NCBI GenBank assembly: GCA_949825025.1
Contig: OX463779.1
Span: 46,521,284-46,585,283, forward strand
Source: Siphlonurus alternatus
Lineage: Eukaryota; Arthropoda; Insecta; Ephemeroptera; Siphlonuridae
Direction: 5' to 3'
Length of the DNA: 64,000 bases
Shown here: in pieces, positions 10,487-24,500 of the stretch
How positions within the stretch are numbered: position 1 is the stretch's first letter
Layout of the letters: each line of letters starts with the position of its first letter
Program-made: the position numbers and the translations under genes
Notes under the pieces: model-generated
Seen by the model: the letters and a program-made list of their open reading frames with translations, nothing else
Databases searched by the model: none
Told to the model about the DNA's origin: nothing

Positions 10487-11950
10487 TACTCAAGTATTAT
10501 CAAGTATATAAATGTAATAATAATTTTTTAATTCTTTAACAGTAATCAATTAATTTTGCCAAAAAAGTGTAAAAATAATTAACCAGGAAATATTCTTCAC
10601 TGGTATATAATTCTTGTTATTTTTCTAAAATCTAAACGTTAAAAATAATTGTGTTGCAAATGCTAATTTCTGCTGATTACCTCTGATGGTGTTGTTTATA
10701 ATATATTGAAATTATTCGTATATGTTAATTCATTTATGATTTATTTTTTAATGTTTATGTCGTTCGTTTTTTTAACAATCACAATACAAAAAATAAAATA
10801 TGCTAAATAACCATCAATTCACTATGATTTATAAATAATAAAGATTTTAGAACCTAAAACTATATTATTAATCGTCATTTTTTTTCTCAGTCCATCTAAT
10901 TACATGGCATATATTTTAAATAATACAATCTTTAGTTGCACTTCTATTTTTCAACTACTGAATTGTGTTTTATTTTCTAAGTTTCTATAACTCTTTTTTA
11001 TGTTTCTGACCTATGTGTATGTTATCTAATATATATTATATTTTATCTATATTTTATCTAATTGTATTTGTACACTATTTGTGTTTAATAAAATAAAATA
11101 TATAAATAATATAACCTTTTCCATTTAAATATTCTATTCCAATATATTTTTATTTAAATAATCAATACTTTTATATTCATATTTATTCAAATACTGTGTA
11201 AATACAATGTAAATTTCTGACCATATACTGTATATATATAAAAGAGTTTATGTATTTTTCTCTGCGCAATATTTGCGAGTAACAACATGTGTGGCCTCAC
11301 GGGCATTTCATGAGGGGCAAAAATGTGAATATTTACAATTACGTCCATCAGTTGAAAAATTTCAGCCAGAATGAGCATTGTGTAACAGTAAACTAATTAC
11401 TTGGCCAGCTACCGTGTTGTAAAATGCAAAATTTATAAACAAACACACACAAAAAAATAATAACTGTGCAAGGGGGTGTTTTGTTTTTAATTCAAACATT
11501 TACGCGTCATTTTTATATCATTTATTCATCCATAAAATTACTCTAGAATACATTATACACACATGTCAAGTAATAGAAATGGGTTTGTTATTTTATACTT
11601 TAAAATTATTTCAATTGAGATCTTTATTTGAATTATTAAATAATAAAACAATTATTACTAAAAGAATTGGTAAATTTGCATCAATAAAGACAAAAAATAA
11701 TCACAGTTACTGACTAGAAATCGTATAAAATAAAAATACTTTCCAATATTTCTAAATACCAAAACAGATGAAGCTCCTGATGAACTATTAATTGAATTAA
11801 AATGTTTTTTGTTGTTTTTCTGCTGCACATTTAAGAACACAATCACACATACATATATATTATATCTTTTTACAATTAAAACATTGCATAAATTTCAATA
11901 ATAATATTCAATTGCATAAATACTTCAAATTTTTTTACAATGTCTCCGGA

Positions 11951-11956
11951 TTTATT
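11951..11956 (-). terminator. candidate Phox2 polyadenylation signal
   Basis: AATAAA on the minus strand about 310 bases past the stop. Local AT-richness makes chance matches easy. Confidence 0.3.
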
Positions 11957-12262
11957 TTTTTGCAAATCTAAACAACTGCTAAAAAAAAAAACACTCTGAA
12001 CATTTATAATATTTTGTTTATAATATTTACAACACTTTGCTTAATATAATTAATACAAAAAGAATGAGATCACACGATTGTTATAATATTGAACTTTTAA
12101 AGCAACAACTTTATATTTTTATATAGTTTGTTACGTAAGATTATTATTATTTTTTTTTATCTCGGCGTCTTTTTTTTTTTTGCTCCGAGTTCGCGCACTT
12201 TTTTTAAATTAACCTCAAGTTGCTGCGAAGTCGAGGAGGAGCGCGTCGCCGAGTAGGGTATC

Positions 12263-12573
12263 TCAGAAGAGGTGTGGTGCCTGAGCTGGTTGTTTGTGGT
12301 GCAAGGCCGCTGCCGCAGCCGCCGCGTGGTGCGGGTGGTGCTCAAGTACGAAGGCTGCGGCCGCTGCAGGCCCCGAGGCAGCGCTCAACAATGATGAGAA
12401 CGGACCGAGCAGCGAGGCATGCTGCTGTTGTGGGCTGCTGTGTTGTTGCTGGCCCTGCTGAGATGAGGGCGTCAGGGAGCCGAGCTTGGCACCACATGGA
12501 GATGGTGACCACTTGGTGTTGTTGTTGGTAGCCTGGACGTCATCCTGAACTTGTTGTTGTTGCAACTTCACGA
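12263..12573 (-). CDS. Phox2: Phox2 exon 4 (C-terminal region)
   Basis: Acceptor GTTACAG at 12580-12574. The join reads [14 protein letters not shown] ends at 12263. It contains TKWSPSP and [15 protein letters not shown], which parallel W-A-P-G-P and GPFASVLSSL of human PHOX2B, then poly-Ala and His runs and the end QAPHLF. Human genes have three exons; the extra intron before this region is a difference. Confidence 0.82.
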
Positions 12574-15500
12574 CTGTAACAAAAATTCACTTGTATTAGT
12601 GTATGAAAATTTAATATGAATATTTTGATAATGCCCTAGTTGAATAAAATCATATTTAACTCATCCTGAACACGCGCATAAATTTAAACTTGTTATTATG
12701 TACCCAAAATACATTACATTTCGATCTTGCTCAATGTGAAGATGAAATGGAGACTGTTAATGTGCGATTCACGAAGAGAGTTATCCAAATTTCTCACTAA
12801 CCACGTTTCATTGAATTAGGCTGGTGCTAAATACGTTTAGTATGTTATAAGCAAGCTGGATAACTTTGTGGATAACTCGTTCGTGAATCGCCCTCAATGT
12901 TTCCAACATTTCACGCTCAATAAGAAGAAAGAAGACATAATCTCGTTAATTTTTTCCTTGTAAATGGTGCATAACATGAGGAGAAACATTAAGTGCGAAT
13001 AAAAGAAAGAAAAAAAATTTCAAAAACTTAAACTTCGGTGATGTTAAGATATGCATGATAAGAAATTTTGCATTTAAATATATTATTATATATTTTTTTA
13101 TTATATAACATTACATCATATACTTAATTTTAAATAAGAATCTACATAAAATGTAAAATTAGGAGCACCATACAAATTATAAATGGTAAAAAAATTCACA
13201 ATGCATGACATTGACGTGTTATCAATTTTATAAGGAAACATTAAAATAATTTATTCTACACGAAAACATACACATTGTTTCCTCAGTTCACACAATTTTC
13301 TAAGTCTGTAGTGCAAGCTTGACATTGCGTAGAACCACGACATGAATATTCTGAGCAAATTAATAAAGCATGCGCGCTGAAACTTGCACGCCAGCAGTCA
13401 CTTCGTCGCAAAGTAAAAGATTGATCGCTTTCTTGGGAGGAGCAAGTGCAGCCTCTACTTGCATTGCAAATGTGGATTGAGTTGAGTACTAATGTTCAAG
13501 TATCTAACAACACATTCCACAACATGACAGTAAACAATTAATATACTAGATTAGATATATTTACAGCTTATGGTGATGATGTTATTTTAATATCACTCAG
13601 AAGAGGTAAATGTTATTTTAGAAACTCCCATCTTGTATAAAGTATATGAATAAAGTATCGAACTCAAAAATTTTTATTTTAAAAATGGATAAAGGGTGCA
13701 AAGTTATGCCACTCTGATTTTTAGCACCCGGGAAGTATTGCCAAAAATTTTTACCGAGGTCGGGTTTGAACCCACGCCCCTTTTAGGTATACTATCCTTT
13801 TAAAAGGCGTTACTTTCTCTGTAATTTAAATATTTTTAAAATAGTTTCTGCATGGACTCTAAAAAAATTTGAAACAAATCAGAGTAGTATAACTTTGCAC
13901 CCCCTATTCATTTCTGCAATAAAAAATTTTTGAAGTCCATTATACTCCATTAGATGATAATGATATCACGTTTTATATACATCGTTCTGTTTAATTCTTA
14001 ATGAAGAAATCTGTACACAAAATATTGTATGATATTAGCCACTTGTGGAAATCGTGTAAATGGTTATTCAATGGAAGATCGGTATTTCACCCTCTGGTTC
14101 TGCGCCTGCGGTTCCAGATGACGCAACCCGCGTGGCAGCACCGTCGCCTGGCAACAGTTTTGTCACAGTCGTGCTGGAGTTATGTTGATAACAGAGATAG
14201 GGAGGAATACATTATTAAATATAACGTAAAAAGAATGAAAACTTGTCTTGATTGTAAAACTAAATTATTCGATTTTAACCTACTTTATTTACATTTAGGG
14301 ATGTCTCACACAGAATCGCGTGATTTCACAACGTATGTTAAAAAAATGCATATTTCTTGAAAAAATTAAGAATCTATGTAATCAAGTGAACGCGCGCACA
14401 CAACTTCATTTCGTATCGCATGACCTCATGTTTATGTATAATGTTTCTCATAAAAGCAGTTCTAAATTTTTATCAGTACTAAAGGTGGATTCACATGGTG
14501 ATTTTTATCATACGTCGCGACGCGAATAATGCGCACTTGCTGTAACATTCATTGGCGGCCATATTTGGCGATTAAAAGAAAAAGAGCATGGTATATAATT
14601 AACGCGACTACCGGCGAATTTGCCGCCGCATAGGATTTCACAACTTTTACGTCGTCAAAATCGCGTCGCATCGCCGTTGTCGCCATAAGTCATACGATAC
14701 CATAAGATGCGATGCGAAGACAGTGTGCGACCCCCCTTGTAGGTAGAAAAAGCTCATTGTATAGAATTGTATGTATAACTTACGTATTTTTTTTCTGTAA
14801 TTAAAAAAAAAAAATGCAATATTAAATTTATGCATTTTATATTACTTGACAATATTCCGAATGTATTTTGAATATATCTATATTTAATACAAAACGATAA
14901 AAAAAAAGCTACCCTCATATATACTTAAATTTCTATTATATCAATTGTAGAGGTTAAATGTTCTATATATTCTATAAGAGTAGGGTTCTTATCATGATTT
15001 CATACATTGAACATTTATCTGTACCACATGCATCCTGGTCCGCAATCCACCGTGTAGCCATATGTGAGTTAGGGGATGAGAAGTAACAATAGCAAATATA
15101 CAGCAGAGAGCTCTCTTCTACTCCCTTTGCGAGCGCGCCCTGACGTTTAATCTAGAAAATTGCTGCGCGCCGCTCGTTTGTTTCCATTACTGTCAACTCT
15201 TTAGGCCTGCAGTAGCAGCAGTAGTAGTAGCTGGTATAGTAGTAGACTGACGAAGACGAACTAGCAAGCAGAATATGGAGAGCAATGGATCCCTAATTAA
15301 GCTAATAGAAACTCAAGAGTAGTAGGAGGAAAGAGAAATATATCAGTTAGGAAAATAAGAAAGGAAAGAAAAAAAAAAGTATATAGAAGAGTGTTTTTAT
15401 AAAGCTTTCTATCAAGTTTCCATTATCACGCCTCGCTGACTCACGAAAAGCTTGTTCAATTTTGTTTACTTGCAATTTTTTTTTTATCTTTTTCTTTTGT

Positions 15501-18500
15501 AACCTGTTTCACCAGGAAAGAGAGTGTGACTAGAATAATGCGTAAATTTTTCACAAACTCAGCGAAGAATATAAAATTATTATATATATACTCAGTTTTT
15601 CCTAGAATGTGTAAATATATGCTTGCTGGGGAGTTTCGTATTATATAACTCTTATCTCATTATGAAAAAAAAAAATTATCCATGCAATTAAATAATGTTT
15701 ATTTTTACTCAGCGCCTGTAAGTATGCAACTTTTTCTGCACTTAAGTTGTTTCTGTGCGGTCAAATCTGATGGGGTAAATACGTCATGGGCCGGAAAGAT
15801 AAGTGCAGATAAGCACTTTGGGGGCTATTTAGTATTCATAAAAATCATAAAGAACTGAACATTTTTTCACAAAAATACACGACCTTAAAATTAAAATATT
15901 GAACCATTATATTCTGTATCAGAATACTATACAATAATTCAATTATAGACCTTAAATGGTTCTAATATTTGTATTATTTCAACTTACGTATGCTCGTTTG
16001 ATTATATGTTTTAAAAAATTACTATAATGTCAATTTTGACTAGGGTTAATTATGTTTTGAGTTTAACAATTGACAGAATCCCGCCTATTATCAAAATAAA
16101 TTTTTAATTTTGCTAGATATATATAGTGCTGTGGAATTTTATATATTCAATTCGGTATATTAAAATTTTCTAGCCTGAAATCTAAAAGCTCTTCAGAGTT
16201 AACAACAATTCATTGAAAAATACATAACATATTTTGGGTTTATCTTAAATTAAAATGACACTGTAGGCGCCCAGAGGCTCCATATGGTACACAAACTTTA
16301 AATGCCCATGAAAATTTGAATTTGATAGGAAAAATTTTTTTTTGTATAAATTTGGGTTACATTCACTTAGTTTTATAAAAATTTCATGGTGTCAAGAAAA
16401 AATTTCACCAAAAGTTTTTTCTGGGCGCTAATGGGTTAAAATGTTAAGAATATTATAATTTCAGCGATATAAATATATATTTAAATTCCACGACAGTTGG
16501 AACATTATTCTACATTTTTCTTTACTTATTTATAAAAATAAATAAATATATAATGTTTGAATTTAAAAAACTTTTGCTGTTAATTAAAAAAAAAATTCCT
16601 AATATCACCATTTGATCGACATTTAAAATATATAGAATATGACAAACATAGCAAGTCATAAAAATGGTATATACAAAGCCCGTAAACTTGTTACAGAATA
16701 GGCTTCTATAGTGTTCCCCGGCGGGAAAATTTTCTCCATAAGCCACCACATTAGAAAATTTTAATTTTATCTCACTGTCAGAAACTATTAAAGCTATTAA
16801 TTTGCCGACCTCCTCGTTTAGAGATCTTCTGATATGGAATCAAAAACTTGATTCCATATTGGGCGAGATTCAAGAAAAGTTAGCCAGGTTTCTAACCACG
16901 TTTAACTAGGTGATTTAACACGTAAAACAGGTATAGTTAAACGTGGTTAGAAACCTGGCTAACTGCTTCGTGAATCGCACCCATTTTCCTCTAAAAAAAA
17001 TCTTTAGTGCCAAAAAATAAATTTCATTTTTTACATAGGTTTGGATAGAACGGTGGGAACACCGAAAAATCAGCTGAAAAAGACTCTACAATAAATAATT
17101 ACCGTTCCCGTTGAGTGGCTTCACGTCTGCGCTGTGTTGATTGACGTTGTTCTGCGCAGGGTTGGGAGAGGACTTGATGTCTTTGCTTGGAGGTCCGCTC
17201 TTGGGTTCGCTTTTCACTCCAGGGGTGGCACTTTGTTGCTGGGGCTGCTGGCCTCCCTCGCTGCCCGGGGTGGAGCCCCCGTTACCGCCCCCGGATGACC
17301 CCGAGCCCTGAGAGGCCTTCTGCTGTGCCAGTCGCTCCTGCTTGCGGAACTTGGCGCGTCGGTTCTGGAACCACACCTGAAACACAGGGTCAGTCGGGTC
17401 ACAAGAGGTCATACATTGACCCAGGTGTAATATGTTTCAAAAAGAGGGGTTGAACAAGACAATATATATGACGTCATAAATTACATACGTTGTATAATAA
17501 AAAAAAGCAAATTCAAATATTTATTCATCTCTCACTTACATGACAAGTCAACATACATATAACCACGATTTCGTTGCAATAATGAGCTATCTGCTATTTC
17601 AGGTAAGCGCAATTATAAGCTGTAAATCGGTATAAAATAAAGCTTATTATTGCAACGAAATCGTGGTAGCAAATAGCTCAAACTCATTATTCCGGACAAA
17701 TGGTGATATATTAACCAGTTTTGTTAAAATCGTCAACACGGTACACATTTTTGTTAAAGAATTTTTTTTTCACTCTCTTCTTAAAAACACTACAATTTAG
17801 CTCACTTTTGATATATCACTTAAGAGGCTATTGAAAAAAGATTGGGCTCTTTATATATTAGTCCTTCTTCATATGCTGTTGTTTGATGTCGATCAAGCAT
17901 ATATTTACTTTGTTTCTAATATCATAATGATGGGTAAATTTACAATAACTGAAGAAATGAGAATTATTCTTCACACTTCATGTATTTTTCTTATAAATGG
18001 AAACAACTTTTCAACATTTTAGCATGTCATATTCTTATACTATGCAATGAAAATTTAAGTTATATTAAAACAAATTTCTGGTAATTAATCTTTATTTACA
18101 CACTAAATTTTTAGATGCTGAATTGTTTTCAGTACTTTATGTCAGTACAAAATTGCTCCAGTCAGTACAAAATTTCTCCAGTTTCGTCTTACATCCAGCA
18201 CTTTTGACCTATAAAACACTTATTCCAAGTACAAATTTGGTACTGAAAAAAGAGAGTAAAAAAAGTACAAAAAATTGACTCTATTTTTTCAGTACCAAAT
18301 TTGTACTTGGATTAAGTATTTTATAGGTCAAAAGTGCTGGATGTAAGACGAAACTGGAGCAATTTTGTACTGACATAAAGTACTGAAACCAATTCAGCAT
18401 CTAAAAATTTAGTGTATATAGTTGTATGCATGGAATAGATTCTTTGTTAATTAATAATGAAATTATTTAAGATTTGTCAGATTGTGAACACAACATGTCT

Positions 18501-21500
18501 ACCTCTAGCATTCACAACATTCACTGGTTATTGATAATGATTGTAAAATCTAAATTTAAGTTTAGCATTTATTTATTACATTTATTTACTATAAATATAG
18601 ATGAAAAATTTACTAAAATAAATATGCTGCTAAATTAATAGCTCTCCATGCAGGCAAAAATTTTGAATTATTTAAAAAATTTGTTAGGAACACACTACAT
18701 TATTGAATGCTGAATTCGATTTCAGCACAATTATTTTCACCTTACAGTAACGACTTTTTAGGTTTCAGTACATTAAATGGGCTAAATAAACCTTATTTTC
18801 AATACTTTTCGCACTTTTAAGTACAAATTTTGTACTGAAAAAAACAGAGTCAATAAAAGTACAAATATTGTCCTGGGAGTAAGTATCTAAAAATTTAGTG
18901 TGAATAAACTGTAATTTTATTTGAATGTATAAGAATGATGTATATAAGTTTATAAGATTATACTGTACAAGTTCTGTAGTATTGTGGTTTAAAGGTAAGT
19001 AAAATTTCAGCAAATTAAACATTTTAATTTTTCTTATAAAGATGGATTTTCATGAGCGACAACGGCAATGCTACGCGATTTTGACGTGATACAAGCTGTA
19101 AAATCCTATGCGGCGAGCGAATTCGCTGTAATAACTCGTAATTTAACGATTAAAAAAAACAGTTAATATAGTAATTTAAAAACTTCATTACAGTGCTTAA
19201 TTGAGATTAAGTGTGTCACTAGGCTAAAATTGGGTCAGTGATGATGACAGCTTTCGTCAATGATTATTGGCGGGATGTTATCAAATAAAGCTGCATGCAA
19301 CGGCGGCGCGAGTTAACCGAGTTACCTGCTAGTGCCGTAACACAGCAGCATATTAAGTCATTAATTAAGTTGATGCGAGCTAGTCATCGGGATTACGCGC
19401 TACTTGTTGCTTGCTGCTATTACACGTCATTCACGTCAGCCCAATCACACCTTAAATGTTAGCATTGAATTATATATTAAGTATTGATCTTAAGATTCAC
19501 TTCAGATATCAGATTCTATTTATAACAAATTTATTATGATATTTAATTTTTATGAAAGTATTAAATGGAAAAAAAAAATATCAACGCGGTAGCGAGGAAA
19601 AAAATCCTCGAGTGCATGAAAAAGAAACTGGACTTGAGGCTTTTAAGAAATATTTTGACAGTGGACTTAGGCTTTTTTACACCACCGTCGAAATATTTCA
19701 ACACATGATTCATTTCCCTCGCTCAATGGACAAATTTGATTTTTTTTTATTGCTTATTTCAATATATAGAGGACCTCAAATTATGAGTTGTCAATGTTTC
19801 TTAAGGGTTTTTTGAACCCTCTAAAGGCGGATTCAGATGGCGACAACGGCGATGCGACGCGATTTTAACGTAAAAGCTGTGAAATTTAATCCTGTGGTGA
19901 ATTCGCCGGGAATCGCGTTAATTACGATGCTCTTTTTCTTTTAATCGCCAAATATGGGCGTAAATGGATGTTACAGAAAGTGCGCATTATTCGCGTCGCA
20001 TGATAAAAATTACTATGTGAATCCACCTTTACACCCTTAAAATAGTGCTGCAAAATGCAAATATTTAACACATAAACATAGGGAAAGACATTGCATGACT
20101 ATGAAGTCACAGCATCTTTTTCCTCGATTTTGAGGGTGTTTAAACTTGTTTAAAGGGTTAAAAAAAATTATGTTTATCCAAGTATGCAGTACAAAGTATC
20201 AAACAAAATCATGAAGTTTGTTAATGGAAAACCTGCATGAAATTTTTTATTGTAGAAATGAATAGAGGGCACAAAATAATGCTACTTTGTTTTTTTTTTT
20301 TCACATTTTTTTTAATCCCAGAAGTATTTTTAAATAATTATTGAAAGTGCGGTCACGCCCCCTTGAGGCGTTTTTAGGCATCTAGGACCTATCCTTTTTA
20401 TTAAAGATTCAGGGATGCTAACTTGGCTTACAGCAGAACTTTTATTTAAAAATAGTTCCGGGACTCAAAAATATCTGAAAAAATCAGAGTAGCGTAATTT
20501 GGTACCCTTTATTCATTTCTACAATAAAAAAAATCATGAAGGTTGTCTGATTTATACTCGAGCTATTAAAATGTGTCACCTACAGGCAGCTGCAAGTCTC
20601 GCATTGTCACAATGGCAGATTAACACACAATGGGAGCAGGGGGATGATACATTCAGTCTGTCAATGTTTACACTTGTTTATACACGAATCTTGCCGCGGG
20701 AAAAACCGTCAACCTGTCACCCATGAATATCGAGATTAGCAGACGGGGAATTGTAAATAAAAATGTAATTCATGATTTGTTTGTACGTGAACAGTTTATC
20801 ACTTACTAGAGCTGCAACTCTAAATAGAGCAGAGAAAGATGCAGATTTGCAATTTTGTAAATGTAAGAAGAGCACCCAATGTACTGAAATCAAAAGACAA
20901 CGACTCTATAGACTGCGTCGGAACGCCTACAAACAAAACATGAGTAAAGTTTGTGTTGAAAGAGGTGAAATGTACACTCGTCACCTTAGAAAATTTCCCT
21001 TTGCGACCTTGTTAATCACCATGCCCTGTTATTCTCACGAGGCATGGTGATTAACAAGGCTGCAAAGGGAAATTTTCCGATGCGACGAATGTGTGTGTTA
21101 ATGAAGTTCCAAGATCTGCTCTTTTGAAGGAAGTAAAATTTTAAAATACCTCCATAGATTGCCGTGATGATGTACAGTCATCGCCTCGGAAATTTCTCTT
21201 TGCAGCCTTGTTAATCACCATGCCCCGTAAGAATAATACAGGACACAGTCATGGTGATTAACAAGGCTGCAAGTGTGAAATTTTCCAAGGCGACGACTGT
21301 ACGTTACAAAGTAGACTGACGTTCGGGCTATCCCGAGATGTTTTATGGTTAAATTCAACTACTTTTTAACAGAAAATATCACAGAATTTATTGTTAATTA
21401 AAGTCATGAAATAAAGCATTTCTTGTATTAAAATTAGAGGACTATTAATAGGATGTAAACTAATCGAATAAAATGTTTTACGCCATAATGTTATATGTAA

Positions 21501-24500
21501 TAGAAAATAAATATGCAGAAAACGATCATTTCTAAATAATGTGCAACATTATATTCTTATTAGCCATCATTGTGTCTCGTCGAATCATCACGCCTGCCTT
21601 GCTCACGATCTGTTTCGCACTTTGGTAAATTAATGAACTTTGGGAGTAGAACACAAATTTTGTTAATGCGAAACGTCAAGCGTTAAAGAAGCGTGCGTAA
21701 ACTGAGCGATGACTTTCAATTCTCCAACATTAAATCAAGGGGAAAAATAAAGCATGGTAATTTTTTTAAACTTACTAATTGTCATGTTATAAAATCACTA
21801 CTGGAAAGAAACAATTAAAGTCTCTTAATTAGCTTCATCTAATTAAACATCCATGGACTTTTTAGTTTTAAACCGTTCAACTGTAAAAAAACAGATTTAA
21901 TTAAAAAAAATCAATTGAATTAGTATAGTAAAAAAGTAATTTGTTATTTTTCATTGTGTATAAAATTAACTACCTTGATATTTCTCTACATTTTAGCTTT
22001 TTATGATTCCTTAGCACACTATAATATAATAAAAATAAATATAATATATAGTAAAATAATATTATATGCCCTATTTGAAATTTTTTTTCTTCAACTCATC
22101 ATTTACACGTCAAAACATAATCTTTTTACCTCTAAAACACATCATATTCAAAGTGGGGATGAAATAAAGGCAATATTTCTAACATTTTATGCTCAAGAAG
22201 AGGGGAAAAAAACGCAATCTCGTCTTTTTCCTTATAAAATGGTGCAAAATAGGAGGATAAAAGACGAGAGGAGAGCGAATAAAAGATGAAATTTATTTCA
22301 ACACGGGATAACTGTTTATGATTATATTTTCAGTTACAAAAATTCAAATGAGTTAACAAGCATCAACAGTATATGATTTTATTCCGGGTTAAGCCTTGCT
22401 GGCTTTACATGCATTGTATAAATCAATGATGTGTTCTGGTGATATTATATTTGAGTGACAGCTCTCTGATGATTAGCCTTGCATGGGGGAGGTCGCACCC
22501 TCTAGGAAGTGACAACAATCCACGTGTTTACTATTGTCACACCTGCAAAATGTGCATATTATTTATAATATAATGTATGTACTGCAGGTTTCACACATTG
22601 TTATATTGAGTACTGTTATGAATAGATAAATATTACATCGTGCGTTTAGAAATCACTAATATTTACTTTATATCTAGCTGTTGTACCATAATATGCATTC
22701 ATTTGTAATGAACTAATAAAATATTTGTAACAATATAGTATATGAAATATTACTAAATACACATGATAGCGATAACGTAACGTTATTTATAGAAGGTGTA
22801 GTCATATAATATACCGGTGTAGTTAAATGTAAATTATTTATATTTTTTGTGTTAAAATCTGTATTTACAAATATACCAATACAATCTATAATCTAGAGAA
22901 GCAACTGGAATATTTTAGTTTTCTATTCTGATAAATTAATTGATTAATATAACAACAATACGGTATAATGGATGTATTGCTAACCAGCTATTAGGATTTT
23001 ATCTTGAATGCGGGAAGCTAATGTAATATTTAAATAAAAATATATTTAAAAAATTGACAAGCTGACAAGCGTATGGACAAAAATAATAAAAAGTTTTAAT
23101 TTTTTTAACGAATTACAACAAAATATTATGCAGATATACAAAATTCTGGACAATTAAGTAACTTAAAATTGACTTGATAGGCTTCACCTTTTTTAAATTT
23201 TAATGAAGTTGTTTTACTCTTTGTTTTTCACCATTTAAAGATAATGAAATTTTGATTTTTCCTAATATTAGAGCTTCAGCTCATTGACGTATAAACTCAA
23301 CTTTGTATATTCCATTAAATGTATATTGATAATTATAATGAAATAAAAAAATAACAATAATTGAGCATGTTTTATTCAAACTGTAAAACATAAATTATTA
23401 TGTATTTTCATTTTGTTTAATTTTATGATATACATTACTTACAAAATATATTGACAAAATGTCTGAAAAAACATGTTTGTTTGTGTTGAACATACTGAAT
23501 CAAAGCTACCTGGTCTGATTGAGTACATCAGGTGAAAAGTGTCTGTATATATAAATGTAAGTATGCTCCATTCGTCATTCGGTTGAACGAGCAGGTAAAG
23601 GCTTCAAAGCACTTTGCAATCAACCCACCAGCGTATGTCGGTGCTTCCAGCAAAGCTTGTAAAATCAGCTCAACATGAGCTTGCACTGAAATTGAACTTA
23701 TTTATCATTCTGATCACGATCTGTAAGCAAATTACAATGTAAAATAAATGTCTTATTCTACTGAATATATAAATATTAAATGAATTTTTTATATAAATTT
23801 AAGTATATCCGAGTTGAAATAAATTTCATCTTTTATTCGCTATTAAGCTCTTTCCTCGTCTAATTTCCTCCTATTTTGCACCATTTTAGAGAGAAAAAGA
23901 CGAGATTACGTCTTCTGTCTTCTTATTGTGCAAAAAATGGTGGAAAAAAATATATTGTTTCCATTTCATCTTCACTTTGAACGAAGAAGAAATAAAATGT
24001 TTTTTTGAGGTAAAGAGACGTTATAATATTATGTTAAGACGTGTAAAGGATGAGTTGAAGACGTAATTTTTCAGCTAGGGTTCTATTTAAAATAAATATG
24101 TTATTCTATTGAATATATGTAATAAATATTAAATGAAATATTTTTTATTATTAAAAATTTTAAGTTTTGTATTTATTTCTGGTTACGCAACAGTATAGTA
24201 TAAACAATAATAACGTAGATAAATTTAATCGCAAGTATATAACAGAAAAATATGATAGATTGTTTAGCTCAAACGTAATAAATTTTATATGAATTTCCCT
24301 CCATATCTCATTCTTTGCGCTGCAAAGGCATGTGAGAATAAGGGGAATATTCCCAGACCGGAGAATAACGTTTTTATTGATGGACCCCCCGGTGATCTAG
24401 AAGTGATTTGTAGATCTGACCATTCGCAACAGATGCTTCTATTTTTATGTCAGTGTTTTTATCATTAGTCAACTTATACGTTGTTTTAATAAATAATAAT

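Larger units (their letters stand above)
7105..11950. other. Intergenic region between mesh and Phox2 (tail to tail)
   Basis: AT-rich. Holds a family C element, a TGACGTCA foldback, two family A copies, and two GC-richer non-repeat patches (about 8756-8960 and 9860-10130). No credible coding exon or RNA gene seen. Confidence 0.6.
12574..17102. other. Phox2 intron 3
   Basis: Contains family A (with nested B), N, M (with nested C) and B elements. Islands at about 13310-13480, 14080-14180 (X-box) and 15030-15260 look non-repetitive. No further exon is needed by phase. Confidence 0.6.

Noticed and set aside
14001..14360. 119-codon ORF
   Set aside because: Runs through a GC-rich island and into a repeat; composition and residues do not suggest a protein.
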